A stretch of 64,000 nt of DNA from Massilia sp. H6 (GCF_024802625.1 NZ_CP103373.1:1-64000), one strand, 5' to 3'. Positions 36,713-46,234 are shown, numbered from the stretch's first letter. Program-made: numbers and translations. Notes: a model not told the origin generated them from the sequence alone.

Positions 36713-38039
36713 AATAATGCCGAAAGGATTGTTCCATGACCGAAGTGATGACCACCAAGAAGCCCAAAAAACAGAAGGCAGCGTATCCGTTCCCAGTCGA
36801 GCTGATTGACCAGCTGCTGGCCCAGGTTGAGAACAAGGACGCCGAGTCGATCCTTGGCGAGTCCGGCCTGGCCGGGCAACTCAAGAAGATGTTAGCTGAG
36901 CGCATGCTGTCGGCCGAGCTGAGCCACCATCTGGCCAGCGAGGAAGAAGGCAGCAAAAATCACCGCAACGGCAGCAGTCCGAAGAAGGTGTTGACGCCAG
37001 GTGGCGAGCTCAATTTGGACATTCCGCGCGATCGTCTGTCGAGCTTTGAACCGAAGCTCGTCGCCAAGCATCAGCGCCGGATGTCCGGCTTTGATGACCA
37101 TGTCATCAGCATGTACGCGCGCGGCATGAGCGTGCGTGAGATTCAAGCGCACCTGCTGGAGTTGTACGGCACCGAGGTGTCGCCGGACCTGATTTCGACC
37201 ATCACCGACGAGGTTCTCGAAGAGGTCGCACAGTGGCAGCAAAGGCCGCTCGAAGCGATGTATCCGATCGTGTATTTCGATGCGCTGCGCCTGAAAATCC
37301 GGGACGAAGGCACAGTCAAGAACAAGGCCGTGTATCTGGCTCTGGGCATTCGTGCCGACGGCTGCAAGGAAGTACTGGGCCTGTGGATCGAACAGACCGA
37401 AGGCGCCAAGTTCTGGCTGAAGGTTTTCAACGAACTCAAGAACCGCGGACTGGACGATATTCTGATCGCCGTCGTCGATGGTTTGCGCGGCTTCCCGGAA
37501 GCCATTGAGGCCGTGTATCCGCAGGCGCAGATCCAGACCTGCATCGTGCACCTGATCCGCAACTCGACCACGCTTGCAGCTTGGAAGGACCGTAAGGAGC
37601 TGGCAGCGGCGCTCAAGCCGATTTACCACGCTGCCAACGCCGACCTCGCCGAAGCGGCGCTGGATGCGTTTGCAGCCGGACCATGGGGTACCAAATTCCC
37701 GACGGTGGCGGCAATGTGGCGCCGGCAGTGGCAGCAGGTAATTCCGTTCTTCGCTTACCCGCCGGAAGTGCGCACAATTATCTACACGACCAACGCCATC
37801 GAAAGCTTGCATATGCGCCTGCGAAAGATCGTCAAGAATCGTGGCCACTTCCCAAGCGATGAAGCCGCGACAAAATTGTTATTCCTGGCCTTGCGCAACA
37901 TCGAGAAAGATTGGAAGATGCCGCAACGGACCTGGAAGCAGGCTGCAAACCAGTTCGCCATCATGTTCGGCGAGCGCTTCACAAACGCAATTATCTAACT
38001 ACGAATTCTGGCCCCGCACACAGAATTCCTGACAGGTCC
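36676..38039 (+). mobile_element. IS256-family insertion sequence, copy 1 (1364 bp)
   Basis: The ends are imperfect inverted repeats, GAGCCTGTCAGAATTTCTGT at the left and the complement of GGACCTGTCAGGAATTCTGT at the right. The element is flanked by a perfect 8-bp direct repeat, CCATTGAC, at 36668-36675 and 38040-38047. It contains one transposase gene. A second copy, in inverted orientation and with the same length and protein, lies at 55726-57089 with a different target duplication. Confidence 0.95.
36736..37998 (+). CDS. IS256-family transposase (copy 1)
   Basis: This is a 420-residue Mutator-type (IS256) DDE transposase. The acidic residues sit in IVYFDALRLKIRD, ILIAVVDGLRGFPEAIE and TTNAIESLHMRLRK, and the C-terminus is the usual LRNIEKDWKMPQRTWKQA. 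The ribosome-binding site GAAAGGA precedes the ATG. It is identical in length and sequence to the protein at 55767-57029, so the element is probably recently active. Confidence 0.95.
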   Translation: MTEVMTTKKPKKQKAAYPFPVELIDQLLAQVENKDAESILGESGLAGQLKKMLAERMLSAELSHHLASEEEGSKNHRNGSSPKKVLTPGGELNLDIPRDRLSSFEPKLVAKHQRRMSGFDDHVISMYARGMSVREIQAHLLELYGTEVSPDLISTITDEVLEEVAQWQQRPLEAMYPIVYFDALRLKIRDEGTVKNKAVYLALGIRADGCKEVLGLWIEQTEGAKFWLKVFNELKNRGLDDILIAVVDGLRGFPEAIEAVYPQAQIQTCIVHLIRNSTTLAAWKDRKELAAALKPIYHAANADLAEAALDAFAAGPWGTKFPTVAAMWRRQWQQVIPFFAYPPEVRTIIYTTNAIESLHMRLRKIVKNRGHFPSDEAATKLLFLALRNIEKDWKMPQRTWKQAANQFAIMFGERFTNAII

Positions 38040-38047
38040 CCATTGAC

Positions 38048-38147
38048 CGCTGTCGATGATCGCAACTTCGGCGCGCAGATGCGCGCCAGCCTGAACATGC
38101 CTGATTATGCGAAAGCTGCTTTCCCTGAAGAGCCGTCGGCGCTGTGA
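38048..38147 (+). pseudogene. Detached 3' end of the amidohydrolase gene
   Basis: This encodes the original C-terminus (TAVDDRNFGAQMRASLNMPDYAKAAFP...SAL, stop at 38145-38147). It is in frame with base 36675 once one copy of CCATTGAC is removed; the joined gene is exactly 525 codons. The IS256-family element separates it from its gene. Confidence 0.85.
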
Positions 38148-38328
38148 CTTGGTGCCCAACCAATACACGTGACGATCGCTTGCCATTTGCAGCCCGCCAT
38201 CCTGCCAGTGCACACCGTTTTAGTCGGCGCGTCGTCGCATCCGACTCGACACCTATGAGCGAAGCTTAAGCACTATGCGACCTTTCACAGCAGTCATGAT
38301 CCTAGCGCTTTGAATCGCCACGAGTTTC

Positions 38329-39162
38329 CTAGACACTCGCGAGCCGCTTGAAATACTGCTTTTCATACTCGACCGGCGACAAGTCATTGCTGAAGCTGTG
38401 CCGGCGCTTTGGATTGTAAAACATCTCAATGTAATCGAAGACATCCTGCTTTGCCTCTTCCCGAGTGCCGTAGGTCTTGCGTCGGATTCGTTCCCTTTTC
38501 AGGAGCTGGAAGAAGCTCTCGGCCACGGCGTTATCGTGACAGTTCCCACGTCGGCTCATGCTCTGCTGCAGGTTATGCTCGTCCAGGAAGTCGCGCCAGT
38601 CGTAGCTACTGAATTGGCTGCCCTGATCGGAATGCACCATCACTGCATTCTTGGGTTGCCGACGCCAGACGGCCATCAAGAGCGCATTCATCGCCAGCTC
38701 GCGGTCAATTCGAGAACTCATCGACCAGCCGACCACCTGACGCGAAAACAGGTCCAGTACAACGGCCAGATAAAGCCACCCTTCGTAAGTGCGAATGTAC
38801 GTGATGTCCGTCACCCAGACCCGATTCGGTTCCTGCACGTCGAATTGGCGCTGTAGATGATTAGGCGCCACCAGCGAAGGGGCGCCGCCTCGTTTGTATT
38901 TCCGCTTGGCGTAACCGGTTTGCGAACGAAACCCGGCCGACCTCATGAGACGGTGGACGCGATTGACGCCGCATTGCTCACCGAGCTCGCGCAGGTCGTC
39001 GCTGACTTTGCGGTAGCCGTACACGCTGCCGCTTTCCAGCCACGATTCCTTGATTGAAACCAGAAGGCGCTTGTCTTCTTTGGTGCGACGGCTTTCGGGG
39101 TTCAGACTCCAGGCATAGAAGCCGCTCGGATGCACCTCGAGCACTTTGCACAGCCGACGCAC
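38329..39162 (-). CDS. IS3-family transposase OrfB
   Basis: This is the DDE integrase-core part: WVTDITYI, VHSDQGSQFSS and GNCHDNAVAESFFQLLKRE. It is normally made as a fusion with OrfA by a -1 shift at A6G (39233-39239 on the minus strand). The OrfB frame is open from that site onward, so the nominal ATG at 39162 need not be used. Confidence 0.9.
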   Translation of the reverse strand: MRRLCKVLEVHPSGFYAWSLNPESRRTKEDKRLLVSIKESWLESGSVYGYRKVSDDLRELGEQCGVNRVHRLMRSAGFRSQTGYAKRKYKRGGAPSLVAPNHLQRQFDVQEPNRVWVTDITYIRTYEGWLYLAVVLDLFSRQVVGWSMSSRIDRELAMNALLMAVWRRQPKNAVMVHSDQGSQFSSYDWRDFLDEHNLQQSMSRRGNCHDNAVAESFFQLLKRERIRRKTYGTREEAKQDVFDYIEMFYNPKRRHSFSNDLSPVEYEKQYFKRLASV

Positions 39163-39200
39163 CGGGAACTGGTCCTGTAACTCAGCAATTAAGGTGTACC

Positions 39201-39479
39201 TTACCCGGACGTCTTGGCAAAGTACACCGCGGCTTTTTTCAATATGTCACGCTCCTCCGTGACGCGCTTGAGCTCGGCCTTCAGGCGCCTCATCTCGTCG
39301 GCCTGGGCATCGACGGCCTTGCGCTCCGTCTCAGGCACGCCGTAGCGCTTCGTCCAAGCGTAGAGGCTATGAATGCTTATCCCGAGCCGCGCCGCTACTT
39401 CGCTCGGTGGGTGACCGCCCTGCGCCACCTGCTTGATCGCTGCAATCTTGAACTCTTCTGTGTACCGCTTACCGCTCAT
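39201..39479 (-). CDS. IS3-family transposase OrfA
   Basis: This is a 92-residue helix-turn-helix protein (YTEEFKIAAIKQVAQGGHPPSEVAARLGISIHSLYAW) with a C-terminal leucine-zipper-like helix (RLKAELKRVTEERDILKKAA). The slippery AAAAAAG lies near its end, in LKKAAVYF, and allows production of the OrfAB fusion. GGAGAAG precedes the ATG. Confidence 0.9.
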   Translation of the reverse strand: MSGKRYTEEFKIAAIKQVAQGGHPPSEVAARLGISIHSLYAWTKRYGVPETERKAVDAQADEMRRLKAELKRVTEERDILKKAAVYFAKTSG

Positions 39480-39536
39480 ATCTTCTCCTTGTGCCCGACA
39501 TTATGGGTCAGAAGTGTCTACGATAGTCGTGGCGAT

Positions 39537-39884
39537 TCAAGAGACCGTTTTATCGCAGTCATCGGGCCACATGGTGCGCAGTATGTTCGCAATTTGCTGC
39601 GGCGACCAGAGTTCCTTCAGATAGTGCCGCACTACCTGAAATAGCGCACCGTCGGCGTGAAGTTTGGGTATGCGTCGCGGCGCCATACGTCGTTCGTAAC
39701 TTTGCAAGTGAGCCAGGTTGGCGTCGTAAGCGCCCGAGCCGGGCGCCCGGCGCAGCTCACGGCTGATCGAACTCGGAGAACGGCCAAGGCGTTCAGCAAT
39801 AGACCGGATGCTGCACTGGTCGTCGCGCATGGTCATCACGACGGCACGCTCCTGCGTCGTCAGATGGGTATAGATTCGGGGCAT
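39537..39884 (-). pseudogene. IS30-family transposase, N-terminal fragment
   Basis: This is 115 codons of an IS30 transposase that should have roughly 320-380. It contains only the DNA-binding N-terminus (helix-turn-helix around IAERLGRSPSSISRELRR) and lacks the DDE core. It ends within a few codons of the IS3-family terminal repeat, so it cannot transpose by itself. Confidence 0.85.
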
Positions 39885-39934
39885 GGCGGCACTCTACAGG
39901 AAAGAGTGTTGCACTTGGTTTTAGAGACTGCCAA
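39541..39934 (-). mobile_element. IS30-family element, truncated
   Basis: The 5' third of an IS30-type transposase gene and one terminus remain (the complement of 'ttgcacttggttttagagactgcc', near 39909-39932). The frame at 39537-39884 reads MPRIYTHLTTQERAVVMTMRDD, then a helix-turn-helix with SISRELRR, up to MWPDDCDKTVS. There it meets the IS3-family element. The missing 3' part is not found on the other side of that element. Confidence 0.85.
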
Positions 39935-40897
39935 GATAACAAGGCGTTTATTGGAAATTCTTAGAATATTATGTAGTTTTCTGAGAAATTCTTGAGCGCC
40001 GTTGATATCTTTTGCAGAAACCCATTGAAAATCGTCTAAAAGACTGGAAAAAAGACCGGCATCCAGACCAATTGCTGGGTAAAACAACGGAGGATGTCCT
40101 TGCTTGAGACGTTCTCGAACGGCGTGACAGACAAAATTAGTTTTCCCAACCTGGGGCGGGCCTACTAGCAAAACCACTGGGCGCTTTTCAATGTCAAGTA
40201 GGCGATGCAAGTTCTCTTGCGCGTGTGCACGAGCAACGTATAACTCCGGGATAAACTTCTTCCCCGAATTTAGGTCATCGCTATAAAGAGGTCGCATGCG
40301 ATGTTCGATCTGCCCTTCGCAGAAACTAAGAAGATTTTCTTCGGATAACGACAGAAGCGATTCAAGAGCCTCTGCTCGTAAATCCAAGTAGTTTTTCTGG
40401 GATAATGCTTTCGGGTTCTCGCAAAAATTTTGAAGGTCGATACTATTTTCACGTATCTCATCGCGCGTGAATGTGTCGAAAACCCTCGTGATTACTCCAT
40501 TCGTCACTACTGAAATCGGCGCGATATCGCCCTCTAGTAATCGTGCATAAGAAATGGCTTGATCGCGGTCATCGTCGGTAAGTTTTATATGAGGCGCCTT
40601 AACCTCTATAACCATCAGATTTCGGCCTTGACGATTTCGAACAACCATGTCGGCCCTTCCGGAGTATTTTGTGTTTTCTTTTTCTTTTTCTTCTTCTTTA
40701 TTCTTCGGCGCTGACGTTTTTTTCCTAATCGTGCCATTTTCTACGTTTAGAATTGCATGGCCGAGTCGGACCGAGAATGAACGCTCCAAAGAAATCTGGT
40801 CTAGAGTAAATCCTTGAGACAATAACCATGGAAATACAACTTTTGTCCGAACGTCCTCTTCGGTTGAGGCATTGATATCGTTGCTGTTGGTTATCAT
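39935..40897 (-). pseudogene. HsdR-N nuclease / P-loop NTPase protein truncated by IS30-family element
   Basis: About 321 genuine residues remain. The N-terminus has the type I restriction HsdR-N nuclease layout: KVVFPWLLSQGF, then YSGRADMVVRNRQGRNLMVIEVKAP and DDDRDQAISYARLL (D, ExK, QxxxY). A P-loop NTPase then begins with RPVVLLVGPPQVGKTNFVCHAV near residue 240. The frame runs into the IS30-type terminus (from RLVIL onward the codons are IS sequence) and stops. Nuclease-plus-NTPase fusions of this type occur in defence genes (STAND or AAA families), but the class cannot be decided because Walker B and the sensor are missing. Confidence 0.75.
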
Positions 40898-41505
40898 ATT
40901 TTATGGCGGCCTTTCGTTGTAGAGATACCAGAAGCTGGAGCGCTCATTCAGCCCATCAGCAACGTATGATCGCACGCGTCAGCCATGTGTGGTAAATATG
41001 AGCGTCAGTAAGGCAAAGATGATTGGCGGCGTTCCGCGCAAGTTAGTAGTGGGACCGCGTACCGAGCAAACCAAGTAGAAGAAGCGATGGATTCCATCTA
41101 AGCATGGCGCTGCCCTTGACATTTCTGCTGAGCTTACCGGGAGTGGTGCTGCCGGATGATGCTATGACTTCCCTTGGAGCGCTCAAGGCGTCTTTACAGT
41201 ACAGGACCGTTACTAGCCTCCCTCGCAAACTCCATATGTATTTGAAGCAGCGTTTCTGCAGGATCGAGGAACTATCTGCAATTGAGTTATTGCTTCTGGT
41301 CCATGGGAAGACGTCAGAGTCTTCGTTGCGCCGCGATGGATCCCGCGCAGACATATTTTCGAGTCGATGACGCTTCCTGAGCGACTGTATCGCGTTGTGG
41401 AAATAGGCTCCCTTTTCCTGTCGAATTGCTCGGCATGCTCTCCAGACTGGACGTGAAGGGATATTCAATTGCGAGCGCCGCAATGCTAGTTTCCTCGTTT
41501 CCATC
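40898..41505. other. About 0.6 kb without a supported gene
   Basis: A plus-strand frame at 41104-41370 (88 codons) and a minus-strand frame reaching in from the recombinase region lack family resemblance and ribosome-binding sites. No att-like repeat was recognised beside the recombinase gene. Confidence 0.4.
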
Positions 41506-43335
41506 TCAGCCAGGCTCGCTTTTGGTGTCCTTTCGATCAGGGCCGCCCTTATTCTGTCGGCCGTAATAGTCCTCGGCGGCCTCAGCGATGCGCTTCTCTT
41601 TGGCTTTGACATATATCGCGGTCGTGCTCGCGCTTGCATGCCCAAGAATGTCTTGAGCGACAACGATCGGCATCTCATCTTCCACCGCGAGCGTGCCGAA
41701 CGTGTGCCGAAAAGCATGCGGCGAAGTACTCTCGAGCTGGGCAAGATCCTCCGGCGTGAACAGTGGCGCTTCCGCGCCCGACACGGCTGCGGCATGTTCG
41801 CGCACCCGACGAAGTGCCGTGGTCACCAAGTGATAGAAAGAGTTCGCGCTGTATCCATGCGTGTTGCCGACTACGTGCTTCGCCTGAGCGGCTTCGGTCC
41901 CGGGAACCACAATCGGCGCCAGCAAGGGCAGGTCATTCACCTGCTGATCAAAAACCAGTCCCCGATCGCGCCAGTGCGCCCGCAACGCCCCGACTGTGCG
42001 CTGGCTGACCGGTACCTTGCGCACGGTACTGCGTTTGCCCAGGACGGCCAGCAGCCACACTCCTGCGGCGTGCCGGCTCGGCTTCATGTTGTGGCGACGG
42101 GCGCCGGCGACTTCCGCGCGGCGCAGGCCGGAGTCGCCCATCAGCAGGATTGCCGCGAGCGCCACCCGGTCCTGATGGTTCTCCGCAGCTTCAGCCAGCA
42201 GGGTCAGCACGTCGACGACGCTGTCCCATGCCGATCTAGGCAGTGCCCGATCAATCTGCATTTCCTCGGCCTGCTTGATCACCTTGGGATCCTTCACTGC
42301 CACCCACGGATTTCCAGCTAAATAGCGGACCTTCACGAGCCAGTCAAACGCCCCGCGCAGCACCAAAACGGCCTGTTTTTGGGACGCGGCGCTCATCGGC
42401 TCGTCCGCGAACGGTTTCCAGCGCTTGCTGGTGCGAGCAGTGCGTGGCCCGCAGAATTCCGGCAGGGGAGCACGTAAAAAGTTCTTATAGGCCTCGCAGT
42501 CGTCGACCAGCAGCGACGACATCGGCTTGCAAACCACCAGGGCGCACCAGAGGATGAAGCGCTCGAGTTCTTTGCGATAGGCGCGCTCGGTGTGCTCTTG
42601 TCCCTTGTAGCGGTTCAGGTAGATGTTGATCGCCTCGAGGTCGTTGCGTGCGGAGATAAAGCAGAACGCTGGTGCGCGGTTGACGCCATCCGTTCCAGAT
42701 AGCCAGTCCGGCAGCTGGAACGTTCCTAGCGGCGCCAGTTCACGCTTCCTTAGAGGATCGAGCACGGGTAAGAGATTAATGTCCTCGAAAGGCTCGATGT
42801 GGGACCGTTCGATGCCGACTTCGCCGAGCTGGTTCGGCCATCGGCGCAGGAACTGCAGAAGGGTGTCAGCGCGGCCAACGCCGATGCGCGGTACCGAGCG
42901 CCACCAGCCGGGGCCGCGCCGGTTGATCAGGTCGACTAAGTCGCCCAGCGTGAGGATGCCTTCGGCCCGAAACGCGCTGGCGGTCTTCGGCCGGAACCAC
43001 TGCGAGAGCTTCTGTGAGCGGCTCGGGGCCGGTTTCGGCATGTCCGCAGCCTGGATCAGGATCTCAAGTGCCTTGGCCGTGATCGCGCCGCCTTGCCGGG
43101 CTCCCTGCAGGATTTCCGCGATCCGCGGGTTGTGCTCGATGGCCCGTTCGATCAGCTTCGTGCGCATATCGATGAGCCAACGCTCGAGTCCCTGTTCGAC
43201 CTGGGGGCTGTCTTCGCTGTAGTACAGATCGGCGATGCGCTGCAGCGGGATTTTCAGGCAGTACGCACGCAGAGCCGTATAGTCGGCGCGATCGTAGGTC
43301 AGCTCGGGCAGTTCAACGTCGGTGTGCTGCGTCAT
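41506..43335 (-). CDS. Tyrosine recombinase with long DUF3701-like N-terminal domain
   Basis: This is a 609-residue phage-type integrase. Residues 1-210 form an extra N-terminal region (ELTYDRADYTALRAYCLKIPLQRIADLYY) like DUF3701. A SAM-like core-binding part follows (YLNRYKGQEHTERAYRKELERFILWC). The catalytic domain has R in GDSGLRRAEVAGARR, HxxR in SPHAFRHTFGTLA, H in ILGHASASTTAIYVK, and Y in the same segment (AIYVK). All catalytic residues are present. It probably moves an integrative element, but no partner gene or attachment site is seen nearby. Confidence 0.9.
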   Translation of the reverse strand: MTQHTDVELPELTYDRADYTALRAYCLKIPLQRIADLYYSEDSPQVEQGLERWLIDMRTKLIERAIEHNPRIAEILQGARQGGAITAKALEILIQAADMPKPAPSRSQKLSQWFRPKTASAFRAEGILTLGDLVDLINRRGPGWWRSVPRIGVGRADTLLQFLRRWPNQLGEVGIERSHIEPFEDINLLPVLDPLRKRELAPLGTFQLPDWLSGTDGVNRAPAFCFISARNDLEAINIYLNRYKGQEHTERAYRKELERFILWCALVVCKPMSSLLVDDCEAYKNFLRAPLPEFCGPRTARTSKRWKPFADEPMSAASQKQAVLVLRGAFDWLVKVRYLAGNPWVAVKDPKVIKQAEEMQIDRALPRSAWDSVVDVLTLLAEAAENHQDRVALAAILLMGDSGLRRAEVAGARRHNMKPSRHAAGVWLLAVLGKRSTVRKVPVSQRTVGALRAHWRDRGLVFDQQVNDLPLLAPIVVPGTEAAQAKHVVGNTHGYSANSFYHLVTTALRRVREHAAAVSGAEAPLFTPEDLAQLESTSPHAFRHTFGTLAVEDEMPIVVAQDILGHASASTTAIYVKAKEKRIAEAAEDYYGRQNKGGPDRKDTKSEPG

Positions 43336-43579
43336 GCCGCCACCATCAATGCGATTAGCGGGAACGAAGCGGAGTCGCGGAGCGGTACGTGTGTGCTGGT
43401 GTGGGTTCGGACGGGCATGCGAATGATGGGTGTCTGTTTTGGCGGCAGTGCAAACTGCCGAGATACTCCATCCTAAACCTGTTTCACGGCCAAAGCAAGT
43501 AAAAACGCTTGGGTGATAATAGCAATTATCATCTAAGGTAAGGCCAGATAAAACGGTCTAGCGGCGATCGTCTAACTCT

Positions 43580-43948
43580 TCAGGTACTAAAACCCATCCT
43601 GTTGAGTAACTTGCTCTTCTCATCAAGTTGCTTTGTAACCCAAGGTTGAGCCGCGGCCGAATTCCTAACGTTCGACTGAGCAGCATTTTGAGTGTCCCCT
43701 ACGACAAACTGCACGTAGACTTGTTCAAATGCGCGCTCCAATGCCTTCGGCATGCCATCGCGGATAATGTCTACCGCACGTGGAATGATTGTCGGGACTG
43801 CAATCACGTGGACTTTTCCTTTGAACATAGCAGCCCCTGGCACTTGGTCAACCTGTTTGCTGGCCTGCTCGACAGCATCCATCACTGCCGATTCTCGCGC
43901 AAAAGGTTTCCTGCTGTGGCTATGGAAATTGAGCTTGTTCTCTTTCAT
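43580..43948 (-). CDS. Small hypothetical protein
   Basis: This 122-residue protein starts MKENKLNFHSHSRKPFARESAVMDAVEQASKQVDQVPGA and contains MFKGKVHVIAVPTIIPRAVDIIRDGMPKALERAF. The composition is protein-like and there is a clear beta-strand/helix alternation. No family is recognised. It lies upstream of the recombinase gene on the same strand, 244 bases away. Confidence 0.5.
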   Translation of the reverse strand: MKENKLNFHSHSRKPFARESAVMDAVEQASKQVDQVPGAAMFKGKVHVIAVPTIIPRAVDIIRDGMPKALERAFEQVYVQFVVGDTQNAAQSNVRNSAAAQPWVTKQLDEKSKLLNRMGFST

Positions 43949-44296
43949 GATTAGCCCATGCTATAGCAGCCTGAGCGGTCGATGATAGTGCCCACCATTG
44001 CGAATCGATCTACCGGCCAAGTGGGGCATCTGTTGTAGTCGATTGGATGCCCTTGCGCCTTCCAGGCCTTTGCTCCCCCTCCGTCAGGGAGTAGCTGATT
44101 AATGAGGTTGCCAATCTTCATTACGTTCGCATGGCGTGGTGTACAAGCAATTCCACGTTAGGCGTAGGTAGGTGTTTAGTCGGCAATCTTAGTTTGCAAG
44201 GCGAGAAATTCGCTCAGCCGCTATTGTCAGCCTGAACCCGGATCTCGGAAGGCTTCTTTCGAAGTAGGTCGTGCCATATCGAACCGAGAAGCGAAC
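43949..44296. other. No gene seen
   Basis: There is no convincing reading frame, RNA gene or repeat in these 348 bases. Confidence 0.4.
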
Positions 44297-46234
44297 CTAG
44301 TCGGCGGAGTCGTCTTTGCCAAACCAGACCTTCGCCATCTCTGGGTGGGCGCGCTTCCAGCGTTCAAGCGCAGCGCCTTTCAAGAAGTACGACCTGGAGC
44401 TGTAGTCCACCCCGGGACGCAGCTTTTCCAGATCATTGTACGTCCATGACGGACGCGAAGCTGAGGCCGATTTGGTAGCAGATCCTGAGCCCAGCGTTGT
44501 ACCTTTGCTTCGCGTCCTTTGTGGTTTAGCAAGACGTTCTGCGAGCTCGGGAAACAGAAGTCCAAGAACTCGGTCGTAGCGGTCATCACGGACGTACATT
44601 TCATAGCCCCACTGGATGCTGTTGGCTACGTCGGCCCGCCATTTGGCGATGCTTTCCTCCTGCAGTGCAGAAACCTTAGGTCGATACGCCTTTATTGCCA
44701 TCAGGTAGATCGGATGCCACTGACGCAGCACCACACTGTCATTCCGAATACGGTTGATGACCTCCCAGCAGGTGCTTTCCGCGTAGCCAACACCTGTATC
44801 GTTTCTAATTGACAGCAGGCGCTCAAGGATCATAGCCGGCGCCCCGTACAAACCGGGATCAGCTGCTTCGGGATATCCCTGACAGCGCAACGCGATCGCT
44901 GCCGCCCTCATTTCCTCCTCATGCAGGTCAGCCTCAGGTGATGGTCGCTGCATTGCGGCTTTTCGAGCGCGAAACATGAGGATTGCGGCCTCGAGATAAA
45001 CCGCAGACCAGGTCTCAGCGGTATTGTCGTGCGCCACCAACTCGATCGCCTTCTCCAGCGCGTCTCGCTTGACACTCTCGTCGTCGAGCTGGGCGTTTAG
45101 CACATCCACGGCCAGTCGCGATTCTGGATGGCAGAGCCAACGTTTCGCAGCCGTCTCGTTTACCACGAAGTTCGCCAAGCCTTCGCGCGTGATTGTGCCC
45201 CCCATGCTGCCGATGTTTATCTCGACGGCCGGGTAGCCGGCCGCTTCAATCCGTTGCCGGCGCTCCTCGGTAATCGAATTAGTCACCGTCACCTCGACCA
45301 GGAGCGTTGCGCCGTTTACCTCCGTCGCAATTACGTCAGGCACGATGTGGCCAAGGCGGCGCTCTAACGCGACCTGCGCTAGTTCTGCCCATCTTGCCGG
45401 GAAGTCTTGGCCACGGCTTATAAGGTGGCCGGAGATTTCGCGCGTTGCTGTAACAGCTGGGTGCTCAGGAAGTGCCACGCGGCCGCTCTCATGCAGGATG
45501 TCCTTTACGAGCTTATGCAGTAGGGTTTCGCGGCGAATCGACGGTGTCGTGTCGGCCGGCAAGTCGTCAAGTTCTGCCCAATCCAAGGCCTCAGCGGCGC
45601 GCTGATACGCTTCCTGAAGAGCTTTTGCCTCGAGCGCCTGGTCGTTCCAATGCACACGCCAGCACTTCTCATCCATGAGCGGCACGAGCCTCTTGCGAAT
45701 TTCGGACAAGGGCATGGCAGCAATCTCAGCATCGTTTACTACGATCTCAATGCAGGGATTCACGTTACCAGCTGATTCGACACTCGTGCTGCCGACAAGA
45801 CGGACCTCAATCTCTCGGCCATCGTCTAACTTCAGAAAGCCGCACAAGGGATCGGCAAAATTGACGTCGACTATGCGAAACGTTTCTGGCGGATGCTCGA
45901 CCCAGGCCTCGTACTGTTTGCCACTAAAACCCTGTACGTGCATGCTGCGCCGCCGGCGAGGAAGGTGCAGAATTTCATTGCTCTGGAAGGCTGCAGCAAG
46001 CGCGGCTCGGGCCGTTAGGATCACGCAGGAATCTTTCGGCATCCCGTCAGGATGCCTGAAATGCGGTCTGCGGGAAAAAATCTCCTTACCGGCGTTGACA
46101 GCAGTGAGCGGCTCGCCACAACTTATGCACTCACAGTTGCACCTCGCGCCGGTTTCCTTTAACTCAAGGATGTACTGTAGTTCTTTGGTACCACGATGGC
46201 GAGCCCATGCCATCACTAGATGCTCTGTGTTCAT
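44297..46234 (-). CDS. CoiA-like protein with zinc finger and PD-(D/E)XK nuclease core
   Basis: This is a 645-residue protein. The N-terminus has CNCECISCGEPLTAVNAGKEIFSRRPHFRHPDG, the CxxC plus HFRH arrangement of CoiA-type proteins. A nuclease core lies near residues 285-330: RLGHIVPDVIATEVNGATLLVEVTVTNSITEERRQRI (D then ExT/K-like spacing, with VEVTVTN in place of VEVK). The long middle is helical. The last ~45 residues (WTYNDLEKLRPGVDYSSRSYFLKGAALERWKRAHPEMAKVWFG) form a separate small domain. CoiA acts on incoming DNA in naturally competent bacteria. The replaced lysine makes catalysis uncertain here. Confidence 0.65.
   Translation of the reverse strand: MNTEHLVMAWARHRGTKELQYILELKETGARCNCECISCGEPLTAVNAGKEIFSRRPHFRHPDGMPKDSCVILTARAALAAAFQSNEILHLPRRRRSMHVQGFSGKQYEAWVEHPPETFRIVDVNFADPLCGFLKLDDGREIEVRLVGSTSVESAGNVNPCIEIVVNDAEIAAMPLSEIRKRLVPLMDEKCWRVHWNDQALEAKALQEAYQRAAEALDWAELDDLPADTTPSIRRETLLHKLVKDILHESGRVALPEHPAVTATREISGHLISRGQDFPARWAELAQVALERRLGHIVPDVIATEVNGATLLVEVTVTNSITEERRQRIEAAGYPAVEINIGSMGGTITREGLANFVVNETAAKRWLCHPESRLAVDVLNAQLDDESVKRDALEKAIELVAHDNTAETWSAVYLEAAILMFRARKAAMQRPSPEADLHEEEMRAAAIALRCQGYPEAADPGLYGAPAMILERLLSIRNDTGVGYAESTCWEVINRIRNDSVVLRQWHPIYLMAIKAYRPKVSALQEESIAKWRADVANSIQWGYEMYVRDDRYDRVLGLLFPELAERLAKPQRTRSKGTTLGSGSATKSASASRPSWTYNDLEKLRPGVDYSSRSYFLKGAALERWKRAHPEMAKVWFGKDDSAD

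Larger units (their letters stand above)
38310..39540 (-). mobile_element. IS3-family (IS51-group-like) insertion sequence
   Basis: The terminal inverted repeats read TTGAATCGCCACGA at the left and, on the other strand, TTGAATCGCCACGA at the right, then partly match for another 15 bases. Two overlapping minus-strand frames encode OrfA and OrfB. No matching short target duplication is visible. The element abuts and truncates an IS30-family transposase at 39540, so it is the younger of the two, or one arm of a rearrangement. Confidence 0.88.

Noticed and set aside
37263..37616. Long opposite-strand frames inside the IS256-family transposase genes (also at 55917-56873)
   Set aside because: They are shadows of a GC-rich gene with no start signals; the transposase frame explains the sequence.
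41104..41370. 88-codon plus-strand frame with a hydrophobic start
   Set aside because: No ribosome-binding site or family resemblance, and it overlaps another long frame on the opposite strand; treated as chance.
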